Positions 38,320 through 47,959 of a DNA stretch of 64,000 nt are shown here, in pieces. The notes beneath the pieces were generated by a model that ran no database searches, had not been told where the DNA came from, and saw nothing but the letters and a program-made list of their open reading frames with translations. A program made the translations under genes and the position numbers. This DNA is from Phytopythium helicoides. Taxonomy: Eukaryota > Oomycota > Peronosporomycetes > Pythiales > Pythiaceae. Where the stretch lies: assembly GCA_024867545.1 (NCBI GenBank), contig JANFNE010000049.1, forward strand, positions 1 through 64,000, read 5' to 3'. The number at the start of each line of letters is the position of its first letter. Within the stretch, counting starts at the first letter, position 1.

Positions 38320-39918
38320 TTAAACGCTTGCTTCGCTACACGGTGCAACTGCGCGAATAGTCCACCGAAGCTGTAGACTACGACACTGGCGCGCGCCGCA
38401 CTTGCACTGAAACCACAAAGAGTCGCCGTAGTCGACGGTTATCTGTTGCCCAGGCGCAATGTCCTCAATAGCAATCACGAGAACCGCTACCTTGCGCCGG
38501 TTCTGGACCTCGAAGAAGCCACAGTTAGCGTCGCAGGAGTGGTTAATGAAGCGAGCCATTGAGCCGTAGTCGCGAGCTTCAATGAAGAGTGTCTTGTCCG
38601 TCGTAGAACGCGTCGTCAGCTCCATAGTGTAGCCGCTGCGGCGGCGATTCTTGTCGTTGGCGTAGTTGTGGTCGGAGAGCAGGCCAGCGTACTCTCCGAT
38701 TACGGTTGTTGATGAAATGAACTGACGCGAAAATACTTCCAAACCGCCTTCGGCGGACGTGCGTCGGAGGAAAGGTGACTGTAGCTCCACTGGTCGATTG
38801 CCGCATGTAGCGCCACGCAGGCAGTTGTTGGAGGCACAGTAGATGTCGCTGAGCGCGTTTACACATCTATTCGTTCGGCAACCCTCACGGCAACCACACC
38901 AGTCGACTGCCCCCTTGTCCGGAAGCTTAACGCGCTGAACGTTTTTCATGCGCATGAGCCGGAAAACGCCTTCTGGCCAGGCGTCCCCCGTGTCGTCGCT
39001 TTTCATCTCGTCCTCTCCGACATTCTCCGTCTTGTTCTCGGCAACCTCTTCGCCGCGGTCGCTATCAACATCACCATACTCGAAACCAGTAAGATCAATT
39101 GCGTGAAGGTGGGCTCGCTTGGCTACCTTGGCTGGTCTCATGAACTGGGTGTCATCGACAGCAACGGTCGCTTGACCACAGGCTGTAGATCCGACAGCTT
39201 CCGTTGCTGTCACACCAGTCTCAGCAGCTCTGGGAGCCCTAACAGCTGTGACAATCTTGACAGCTCTCGCGGTCTTGCCAGTCCCCGTGGCCGTTGCAGC
39301 CGTTGCGGTCGCAGCGGACTCCGCGGCGTTTGGGGTCCCCACGGCTTTCGTGGCATCGGCAGCCTCCGCGGCCTCGGCGGTGTCCGCGGCCTCGGCGGTG
39401 TCCGCGGCCTCGGCGGTGTCCGCGGCCTCGGTGGTCTCCACGGTCGCAGCGGTCTCTGCGGTCGCGACGGTCTCCGCGGTCGCGACGGTCCCCGCTGCCG
39501 CAACAGTCTCCACAGCCTCGATGATTGCGACGTCCTCGACGATCGCGGCGCCCTCAACTCTCTCCGCGGCCTCAACAGTGTTGCCAATGTCCACGATCTC
39601 CACGGCGTCGTCGAAGTCTTCGGTGTCTGCAGCTCGCTCCTCTGCGGACTTCGGCACGCGCGCATACAGCGGCACAGTGTAGACTCCTCCCTTTACCAAC
39701 TGCTTGAGCTCGTGAATACCATGCGTGCGAATTACCTTGACTCGATATGCCTGCTGAGAATCTCGGACGGGAGCGCGCCGTGCAGCCCGAAACTTGCGCC
39801 GGCTCTTGGGGACGTGATAGCTTGTGCGTGTTGTCCGCCGGCGATGGCCTCGGCGCTCTTCCTCACGGTACGTCGGTACGCTCTCGAACGGCACCGCGCC
39901 CTCGTCACTCTCCGCCAT
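38320..39918 (-). CDS. SET-domain lysine methyltransferase-like protein, 532 aa, MULE-2 cargo
   Basis: The ATG at 39918 opens a basic N terminus (RRGHRRRTTRTSYHVPKSRR). Residues about 100-215 are an Ala/Thr/Glu tract with EAADTA repeats encoded by an 18-bp tandem repeat. A Cys-rich pre-SET/AWS-like region (VDWCGCREGCRTNRC, CASNNCLRGATCGNR) leads into a SET domain: FSRQFISSTTVIGEYAGLL, RFINHSCDANCGFF, ITVDYG. A post-SET CKCGARQC follows. These are the SAM- and lysine-binding signatures of histone H3 methyltransferases, although no substrate can be read. It is uninterrupted while the neighbouring transposase is broken. Confidence 0.85.
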   Translation of the reverse strand: MAESDEGAVPFESVPTYREEERRGHRRRTTRTSYHVPKSRRKFRAARRAPVRDSQQAYRVKVIRTHGIHELKQLVKGGVYTVPLYARVPKSAEERAADTEDFDDAVEIVDIGNTVEAAERVEGAAIVEDVAIIEAVETVAAAGTVATAETVATAETAATVETTEAADTAEAADTAEAADTAEAAEAADATKAVGTPNAAESAATATAATATGTGKTARAVKIVTAVRAPRAAETGVTATEAVGSTACGQATVAVDDTQFMRPAKVAKRAHLHAIDLTGFEYGDVDSDRGEEVAENKTENVGEDEMKSDDTGDAWPEGVFRLMRMKNVQRVKLPDKGAVDWCGCREGCRTNRCVNALSDIYCASNNCLRGATCGNRPVELQSPFLRRTSAEGGLEVFSRQFISSTTVIGEYAGLLSDHNYANDKNRRRSGYTMELTTRSTTDKTLFIEARDYGSMARFINHSCDANCGFFEVQNRRKVAVLVIAIEDIAPGQQITVDYGDSLWFQCKCGARQCRSLQLRWTIRAVAPCSEASV

Positions 39919-40237
39919 TTCGCTCGCCCCTCAACCGCAAAGTCGCGCTGGAGGCGCTCGTGTCGAGCTGGGGCGTTGCCGTTGCCAAAGTGTTCCAGCT
40001 CCAACTGCGCGTTCGGCGTCAAACCTGGGTTTGGTGCGAAACCCACCCAGTCCGCGAGCCCATTGTCATTTGGGGAGTACAAACGGATGGATTTTGACTA
40101 CTTCCGTGTATTTTTTACTACTTCCGTGTATTTTTTACAGCAGCACACGTGTCCCTCAACTGACAAACACTCTGACGCCGTTTTGCCCGGGTTCTGTCGG
40201 GTCAACCCACGATGTACACTGGTTTAGACATTTTCCC

Positions 40238-41717
40238 ACGTAAAAACAATCCTGCAGTGCAGTCTCTGAACAAAGGTCGTAACGGCACACACACCAAGTG
40301 ATCACAGCACTGTGCGATGTTGGCGGCATGCAGTTTGTTTGCAAATAAAGGAGGTAAGCGAAAAACTAGAGGAGATTTTGCGAATATCAAATTGAGATTT
40401 TGCGTTTAACTGAAGGAGATTTGCGAATGTCTAGCGGAGATTTGCTACAAACTTCGGTAGATTGGTTGGAAAGTGCAGGAGAATGCGCAAAAGTAGGGGA
40501 GATAAGAGTATGCTTGCTCAGGCTTGCTGGCAGGTCTGATGATTGTGGGTCACGGATCCACACTTGGTTGCAGAAATAGTCGATAGAACCTCTTTTTGGC
40601 GTGTTTATTTGCGGCATTTCTAGTTTTGATCCGCACCACTTTTGTCACTGGATTACCCCTTTTGACTTAAATATTTAAATCGCCTCCACTTTTGTCAAAA
40701 GTCCATAATCGTTGCGAGGAGGCAACTGAGCGATGTCCTTAAAGGCGTCTGCGGCATCGCCATAGTAATTATCGATGTCAAACGGATCTACCCACTCCTG
40801 AAGCATGTTATGCTGTATAACGGTTTTCAGTGAGAAACCAAGCAATGGCTAACACGTAATATCCAGGGCTCTAGCTTGCTCGGAGTCTTCTTCCCACCTT
40901 ATCACCTCGATGGAGAGGTTCTCGTCTCCACGGTTAGGGGCTATATCATAGCCATGTTTTTTCAGCTCTGATCCCCAGAAAACACCCTCATCCGTTCACC
41001 ATGCTCGATCTCGTGCTTGAGCAAGTCCCCTGGAACGCTTGCGGAGAAACCATTCAAGAAGGGCAACCAGTTCTGCAGTGTCACCTTGAGACTGTCCGGA
41101 CCCCGACCTTCGTCAGCAGATTTGCGACTGTTCTCTGAATATTTATATTTGAGGATTGGATTGGGTTGGATTCCTTACTAAAACTGATATTTTGACGATA
41201 TAGCCTCTCATGTAATTTCTATAAACTCATCCTCAACAGAGTTATTATATATATCAAGAAATGTAAAATCGATTACCTCTATAATTAAAATTTCGAAAGT
41301 GAATGTTGCTTGTGTCGGTCACAAACGACCTTCACGAAACGCTGAAGCGACACTTCCCGGATAATAGGTGGTTACTGACAAATCGTTTTGAGTGTTCGTG
41401 GGGTTGGCGTTGAATTGGTACCTTTTTTTTCGGATCGCATTCAGGTCAAATCAGAATATGGGTCTGATTGTAAATATCTTCTTTTTTTTCTTGCATGTCT
41501 GACCTTGGGTCACGTGTTGCATCCTATGAGCCATTGCCAGAATAGCCCTACCAGACCGCATGAGCGGTTGCACGCAATAGGTATCAATAGAAATCTTTGA
41601 AATCAACGTCGCATTCAGGCTCTGAAACAAACGGCTGCGATTTCCAGCAAGAATCTCTGCCCAAGAAACACACTTCGAAACAACAACAAAGAGCGACCAC
41701 TTGGTAAGATAGGGTAG
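40238..41717. other. Intergenic, with right copy of the 73-bp inverted repeat
   Basis: 40632-40704 is the inverted partner of 32888-32960. The rest is AT-rich with no supported gene. A ttatgctgtataac stretch near 40810 resembles the core of the piggyBac terminal palindrome and may be a relic. Confidence 0.5.
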
Positions 41718-43263
41718 ATGGAGAAGCTAGCTCGTGTTGACGATAAGCAGTCCCCACGCACTGTAGTCCCTGCTCGTGATGCTCGATTTTCAACCATTAT
41801 CAACATCGGTGGGTACCAATACACGCGGGCATGGACGTCGATGGGGAAGGTTGTGTACAGATGCAGCTTCTACCGCTCGACCGGTTGTCGAGTCAAACAG
41901 ATTACCTTGTGGCAACTCACGAGTACGCAAACTTTACAGAGCATACATGCCGCCAAGATGCGGTTGAAGCAGTTGAAGTGGAGGATGTCACTAATGCCAT
42001 GCTAGATGCCGTGAATCGTCTTGCTCTTGCTGAGCTAGCTCGCCCAGCTCTACAAATTTGACATGAGATCAACAAAGAGTTCTACCAGAGTCGTGAAGGC
42101 GTAGCTCTTCGTGGATTGACTCAGAACCAGGTACGGGGAAGAGTCTACTGTGCGCGTGCTAGACACTTTGAAGGCAGCATTCATGGCCGAATTGAAGTGC
42201 CTCCACTCTCTCTGGTGCGCGGGACAGCGCTTTGCTTTTTCCAGTTTCACAACATCACCGTGCCAGACAACGCAACTGCACCAAGTCGCATCATTGGGTG
42301 GGCGCTCCCACTCTTGATCCAGCTCCTCAACTACTCTGGTACTACGGTCTTTATCGACGGGACCTTCCGTTGTGTCCCACGTGGCTTCAGACAATGCGTC
42401 ATTCTCATGGTACATGACAGAGCCTCTGGCTTCTACGTACTACGTGTTATCGACATTGCGAACAACAGACACCTATTGGGACATACTCCATTTCATCGTA
42501 CAAGCTACTGACCAGCGTATGCAGCCTGCTGAAGTAGTTTGTGACTTTGAGAGTGCTTTGATCCAAGCTGTACACGTTCAGTTTCCTAATGCTGAAGTGC
42601 TCGGTTGCCTATTCCATCTGAAGCAAGCGATCAGGCGCCGAATGAAGCTTCTTTGCATCTCCGAGCCTGCTGCGACAATAGCAATGGAGCGCGGAGTTCT
42701 AGATGCGTTGACTGTCATCCCACCTGGTGAGGTAGATGGGCGCAGTATTGTGTGGGTAAAACAGCAGATTAAAGCGCAGTGCCGCTCTCAGGGTGTGCGG
42801 TATGTGCGCACCAAGTGGACTGCATTTTGGATATACGCGGATCGACCGCTTCGAACCTACTGTATGGAATGTGCATGGCATGAGTAACAGAATCATTGCG
42901 AGGACGAACAACCCTCTAGAGCGCTTCAACCGCCAGATGAACGCGGCGTTCGCGACACCCCATCCTAGCATGGCGACGTTCGTCATGACGATTGAGGGTC
43001 TTGCTCGCCAACATGTTGCTACCCTTGAAGCAGTGCGCGGTCAGCGAGCGCCACGCCGCACAGTCGAGACAATTGCTATGCCTACTACACCAGATCTCGC
43101 CGTTGTTGATGTTGATGAGATTTCAAGCGATGAGGAAGGTGAAGATGATGAGCCTGATGACGAAGGTGGTGAGTCATCGAGCAGCGGTGAAGATCAAAAC
43201 AATGACAGTGGAACGGGTGAGAATGACGAAATTGCTGATGTTGCTGCTGGAATTTCACTGTAG
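41718..43263 (+). pseudogene. MULE transposase with FLYWH-like start, frameshifted
   Basis: The ATG at 41718 leads to a FLYWH-like zinc segment (GGYQYTRAWTSMGKVVYRC, continuing in another frame as HEYANFTEHTC). Later frames hold TVFIDGTFRCVPRGF (first Asp), VVCDFESALIQAV (second Asp), LGCLFHLKQAIRR and NNPLERFNRQMNAAF (Glu). The readings lie in at least three frames (41718, 42116, 42372 and 42793 segments). The C terminus is acidic and Ser-rich and ends at 43263. Terminal repeats were not found. Confidence 0.7.
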
Positions 43264-44404
43264 CGGCAAGACTGCTTCACAGTCCTGCCATTGCATATTC
43301 AATTTGAAATTGCACTAATTTTTCTATGTCCTATTGTAAGCGTCATTCAATTCGGTTGGGTGCACGAGCGTGTTCGTGTGCAGATACTTGTTAGCTTCCA
43401 TCTGTGCGGCGGGATGGTTCTCAGGGTAAACCCCCTCCTAAATCGATTGGACATGTCCGCTTTACAAGAATCGGACGTTTGGTTTTAGGAACGGACAAGC
43501 CACACGCTTGCATGTAACCGTACTTGACAACGTTGATGTTGTATGTATGAAGTTGCCAGTACGCAACGATTCGATCTGATATATGGTCTGGCCTGGCTCA
43601 CCGGTCAGAGAATCGACTAGATCCATAAGCCTGGCCCGACCAGAATGCGACCCGCAAAAAAAATCTACCGTTGAAATGATCATGGTCAATGAGCATCACA
43701 CAACGACAAAGAACTGCTCCTGCTGCTTCTCCTGCTCCTGCTACTGGTGGTGTGGATTGATGCACGAACGCATACTCGTTCATTCGCAAAAGAAATGTAC
43801 GTGGCTACTGCACGTAGAGGAATGCTCGCTTTGTTGGTGCTGGCGTCGTAGAGTACGAAACTCTGAATGGTATCGTTCATGGGCAAGAGCACTTCAACTA
43901 GCTGCAAACGTGACGCATGTCGTGCTTCTCCGGCACGAGATCTCTCAGAGCTCGAAAGTGCGCAATACTGAGCAAGCCGTTTGCTTGGATTTCCGCAATC
44001 TTTTGCGTTTTTGACGATCGCGAAGAAGTGCTGCATGATTTCGACCGCGCCTTGCGTAGACTTGAATCGTTGCAAATGCCCTCGCGTGAAGGGTACGGCA
44101 AGTGTGAGACCAGTCAACGAATTGATCGCAATTCGGCCTCACACAATGTTGGATCGAGTGAGGACAGATAGACGGTCTATCGGTCTGATGCTACTTTCGA
44201 CTGCCACACACACACACCACCTCCGCTGCTGCTTGCAATGGCAGCACTACTGATTATTGGGATGCTGCTCAGGATGCACTCGTTCCCGGACGCTCCACTG
44301 CTTTTGCTGTGTAGGCATGCCGTCGCCGCTCCTGCCACTTTCGCAACACGCCGCCACAGATGTCAAATCACAGGTGCTCATTCTGCTAACTTCAATCAAC
44401 GCCG
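43264..44404. other. No supported gene
   Basis: Several overlapping short frames on both strands with no recognisable motif. A run of gctgcttctcctgctcctgc near 43717 gives repetitive frames. Confidence 0.4.
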
Positions 44405-45250
44405 TCATGCTTCCTCCAAGCTGTTACCCGACACAGATAACACGTTGACCTCGTGGTACCCAGCAATAGAATGACCTACGAGTATCACGCAACTGGTCAT
44501 TGAGTTCGTCGACGTCGTGCTCGATGAGCTCGCGCCGCTAGCGATCAAGACTTCTCCGGATAGGCTACCAAAGCCGCCAGACACGCTCACCACACCGCCA
44601 GAAGCAGTCGTGGACGCACCCGACGAGATCGACACCGATCCGGACGCACCGCCAGATACAGAGCCGCTTGAAACACTCACCACTCCACTCTTCACGGCAC
44701 CCGTCACAGCGCTGAACCCACGCTCACGGCACTGCTTCTCGTCGACTTGCCCGCACCGTTCAATACGCTCATGCTGCCGTTCACGGAAGATCCGTCCGCG
44801 ATGTCGATCTTGCTGACGAGCGATGCCGACGATCCGCTTCCAGTGCGCACGGACCCGCTCGAGGCACCAGAGTCGCAGCTCGTCTCAGTCGCGTTGCCGC
44901 CGCTGCTGCTACTACTGCTGCTCGCAGCACCGAGCTTCGAGATCACCACCGAGCCGCTCGTCGACCAGCCATCGCCACTCGTCAATGACAGAACCGCTAA
45001 TGGAGTCGGACGACATCGGTGCTTTCGCAGGTACAGGTAGCTTTTGTATGTATTGTACGGGGACAGTGTTGCGCAAGAAGGTTTTGGCCAGGATCAATAA
45101 GTCGGGTACCCCGACCATTACCCGTGGCCGAAGTCTAGTGCGGCGGAAGGATCGCACTCAACGAAGCCAGATTCGTGGCCCACGACTTGGTCGTCGCATC
45201 ATACCGGATCAGGACCTTGTCTTTTCACGGCAAGTACGTCAGACGACGTC
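44405..45250 (-). pseudogene. Ser/Gly-rich beta-repeat protein relic
   Basis: Read on the minus strand, three segments in shifted frames share one style: about 45250-45160 gives DKVLIRYDATTKSWATNLA, 44985-44704 gives STSGSVVISKLGAASSS, and 44707-44405 gives GSVSGGASGSVSISSGAS. Repeating SGS-V-SISSGA units and a VLIRYDATTKSW-type motif are typical of large secreted beta-strand repeat proteins. Frame breaks show it is decayed. Confidence 0.45.
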
Positions 45251-45681
45251 AACCACGAGTTCGACGGGTTACCGCAGGTGAGGATAGCACCTCCCTCGGC
45301 GATGCGTGAGGCCATCAGCTCGATCCCTCGCTGGTCACCGAATCGACCGCCGGCACGTAGGTCACCTCAGCTAGGAGTTCCTTGCCTCACACGCAAAGGC
45401 TGCTTATGGTCTGAAAGGTAAATATTCAGAGGCGCACGGCATTAGTGTTCAAGAGATGGTAGCCTGGGTAAAAAGAAAATATTACCTAAATAGCCATTTC
45501 AGGGGTGGACATTCTCAGGGATCTCATGTGACTCGACAGATCTCATGATCAAGAGTCCATCACTCTCGACAGCTGTTGTGTTTACAGACAACATTTTGCC
45601 CCTGATTTGTGTAATCGCGCCCGCTTCATCATTCCTAGCTTCGTTGGAACGTCTGGCTCATTTCCCCAAATTCTGAAGACC

Positions 45682-46939
45682 ATGCAGTTCGGGCCGTTCT
45701 CGAGTGACAACGACGTCGAGATGGTGCGTGTCAGATCGCCAAGCGAAAACTATGGGACAACGGACGGTGGAGACTCGTCGCCTTTGGCCCGCAAGCCAAC
45801 ATACCTCGTGCGCAAGGTGCGGTAGTTTTCGTCATCAAAAGCGGAAGGAGCGAAGACGAGAGATGACAAGCGTGCAATGCCGTAAGATAGAAGGAGAAGG
45901 AGAGACTGATGAAGGAGCTCGAGGAGCTGCAGATCAAGCTGCAGGAGCTGCAGAAGCTGCAAGAGGCCGAGAGGCAGGAGGCGCAGAATTTGTTGCAGCA
46001 GGAGCTGGAGACGTCGCTGCTGCGAGATTCCGTGAGGTTGCAGCAGCTCTCGCTCGTGAACGTGCAGTCTGCTGTTTCTAGCTACGTGGTAAGGATGGGC
46101 GTATTTTCTTCGCTGGTGAGAATGGAGACTGAACGATTGTGTCGTGCTTGGAGTAGAGTGCGCAAGAAGCCGTTCCCCACGAAGTGACCATTTGCCTTAG
46201 CAAGGATCCTGTGCAGCGCCATGAGGCGCTTCTAGTTGCCAAGCGCAAGAAGATACACTCTGCTCTGGCTTACCTGACGGAGCGCACTCGTTTTTTGGAT
46301 CCTTTTCGGCCGTTTGCCGAGACCTCGCGCTTCTTGCTGGACGGAGGCGATTTCTGTGTGCTTTGCTTCGACACACAGCACTTTGACCCTTCACGTGTCA
46401 GTGTTCGGCAGATGTACGATGCCGTTACAGGGTTCTTCTCGAGCATGGAGATGAGAGTTACTGATCTACTGGGCCACATCACGACTTGCGACGATATTGA
46501 CTATGGCGTCGATGGGATACAGCAGAGCCGATATGAATCTTATCTAGCTTGCGGCGTCCCAATTGAGATGAACACTGTCCGGTTTCAAGAATTCACAGAT
46601 CAAAGCGATGAGCATGGGGGTGGCGGACCATTTGGCGTGATAACTGCCGACTTTGTCGACCAGGATGAGATTTATTCGTATCGACCACACCAGCGCGTTC
46701 GCCTTGACATCACAATAGTCAATACTGTCCGAATGCACAAGAGAAAACAAGTGAACCCTGCTACCGGACGCGAGGAAGACGAGAGCGTTGTGATCTGGAC
46801 CCGGTCATACTTTGGCAAGCAGCGTCGCACCGAGAATCCGTTGCCTCCGTTGGTGGAGCACAGTCTGCGCGAGCAACTATTTTCGTGGGGCAATGTGATG
46901 ACGTCCTCTGTGCTGGAGCAGATCTATAGCCGCCAGTGA
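45682..46939 (+). CDS. Coiled-coil START-like protein, three exons, 355 aa
   Basis: Exons are 45682-45816, 45891-46088 and 46205-46939, with GT-AG introns; the joined length (1068 nt) is in frame. Exon 2 encodes a Leu/Glu/Gln coiled coil (KELEELQIKLQELQKLQ). Exon 3 starts DPVQRHEALLVAKRKKI and holds a lipid-binding-type region with FRPFAETSRFLLDGGDFC and EIYSYRPHQRVRLDITIVN, ending FSWGNVMTSSVLEQIYSRQ. The last acceptor (gcaag before gatcc) is the least certain. The gene at 54956 has the same exon plan with an exon 2 of exactly the same length (198 nt). It resembles oomycete M96/START-like families; function unknown. Confidence 0.65.
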
Positions 46940-47039
46940 ACTACATGAGTATGACTTCCAATGGAAAAAGACCTAGTGGCATGTGATAGCAGCTCGGCTG
47001 GGGAAGCTACTCAATTCCGAGCATTAGCAACTACCAGGC

Positions 47040-47443
47040 AAACCAACTGTCGCCCTTGGTCTGGTTTCGCCGGTAGCGAAGCGCACTGTGGTTGAGCCAT
47101 CGTTGCTCCCAAGTCTCATGATGCCCAAACTTCTGTCCAACCCAAATCTTCACCGGCTGCCGTGGTGGGAGCTCGGCCGCGAGGTCCCCCATTTCGTCTC
47201 GTCTGCTCATCTGTCAAGGTTATCCTGGACGACCGCGAAGACCCCAAGCGGGCTTTGCTAGACATGTTCTTCTACTCGCTTGACATATTCCACAAATGCA
47301 GATGCAGCCCAGCTTCACCACACCAGATAGTTCGCTTGGGGGAAATCCCTCTCGATTTCGTTCTAGGCAACAAGCTAAGACAAGTAGAAGTAGACTGGCT
47401 GGTGCAGGACTTGCTTCATCGTTTGTTTGTACCGGATTCGTGA
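47040..47443 (+). pseudogene. Decayed second copy of the 19252-19761 repeat
   Basis: The segments PVAKRTVVEPSLLPSLMMPKLL and CSSVKVILDDREDPKRALLDMFFYS occur in different frames on the plus strand, matching the minus-strand ORF at 19252. It is in inverse orientation about 27 kb away. After that the sequence diverges. Confidence 0.7.
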
Positions 47444-47959
47444 ACCACAGGAGAGGAGTTTGCGCAAGTCGCTGCAAATCTCGAGATTCAGTGCAAGTGG
47501 CTGGCACTTGTCAACGCAGTGTATTGGTGTGATGTAGAACGATGATTTACTCATTGCTGATCCGAGTCCACATTCGGTGTATTCGTGCAGCGACGGTCCT
47601 CACAGCACTAACTTATTACAACAATCCTTGCAGGATGCAGCCAGGGTGAGACTGGCGCACTCATCAAGGGAACCGAAACTGCCGACGACCGTATGCAGAG
47701 AGTGCAGTGGCGTCGAGTTTGAAAAGGAAAGAGACTCGGCTGCATTGCTTCTGAGAGACAATCAAAGCCAAAGGATTAACTTCAAGCACCACGCTCTGTT
47801 TTGGACTGTAAGAAGACTCCTCTAAATTCCCCAAAGGAGAGGTAACAAAAGAGAAGTTCTGGCCGAGCTGCCCGGCTACGCCGGGCACGAAGGCCCGTGT
47901 GTAGTCAAAATACTGTATGTGAGTGAAAACGCCGAAGGTACAACGGCTTCGATGCTCAC
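47444..47959. other. Intergenic, no supported gene
   Basis: Only short frames. This is the 3' flank of the LRR kinase gene. Confidence 0.4.

Larger units (their letters stand above)
33519..40237. mobile_element. Mutator-like element MULE-2 (6.7 kb) carrying a SET gene
   Basis: TIRs of about 45 bp: the left starts GGAAAATATCTAAACCAGTG at 33519, and the right end (to about 40237) is its reverse complement with few differences, including gtgtacatcgtgggttgac. The 11-bp target duplication ACGTAAAAACA lies at 33508-33518 and 40238-40248. Inside are a broken MULE transposase, a nested Harbinger element (35138-37557) and an intact SET-domain ORF on the minus strand. Removing the Harbinger element leaves about 4.3 kb. 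Confidence 0.88.

Noticed and set aside
39103..40227. Plus-strand ORF of 374 codons opposite the SET gene
   Set aside because: It is the antisense of the Ala-rich tandem repeat (Gly/Arg/Leu repetition) and the SET frame has clear domains; treated as a shadow.
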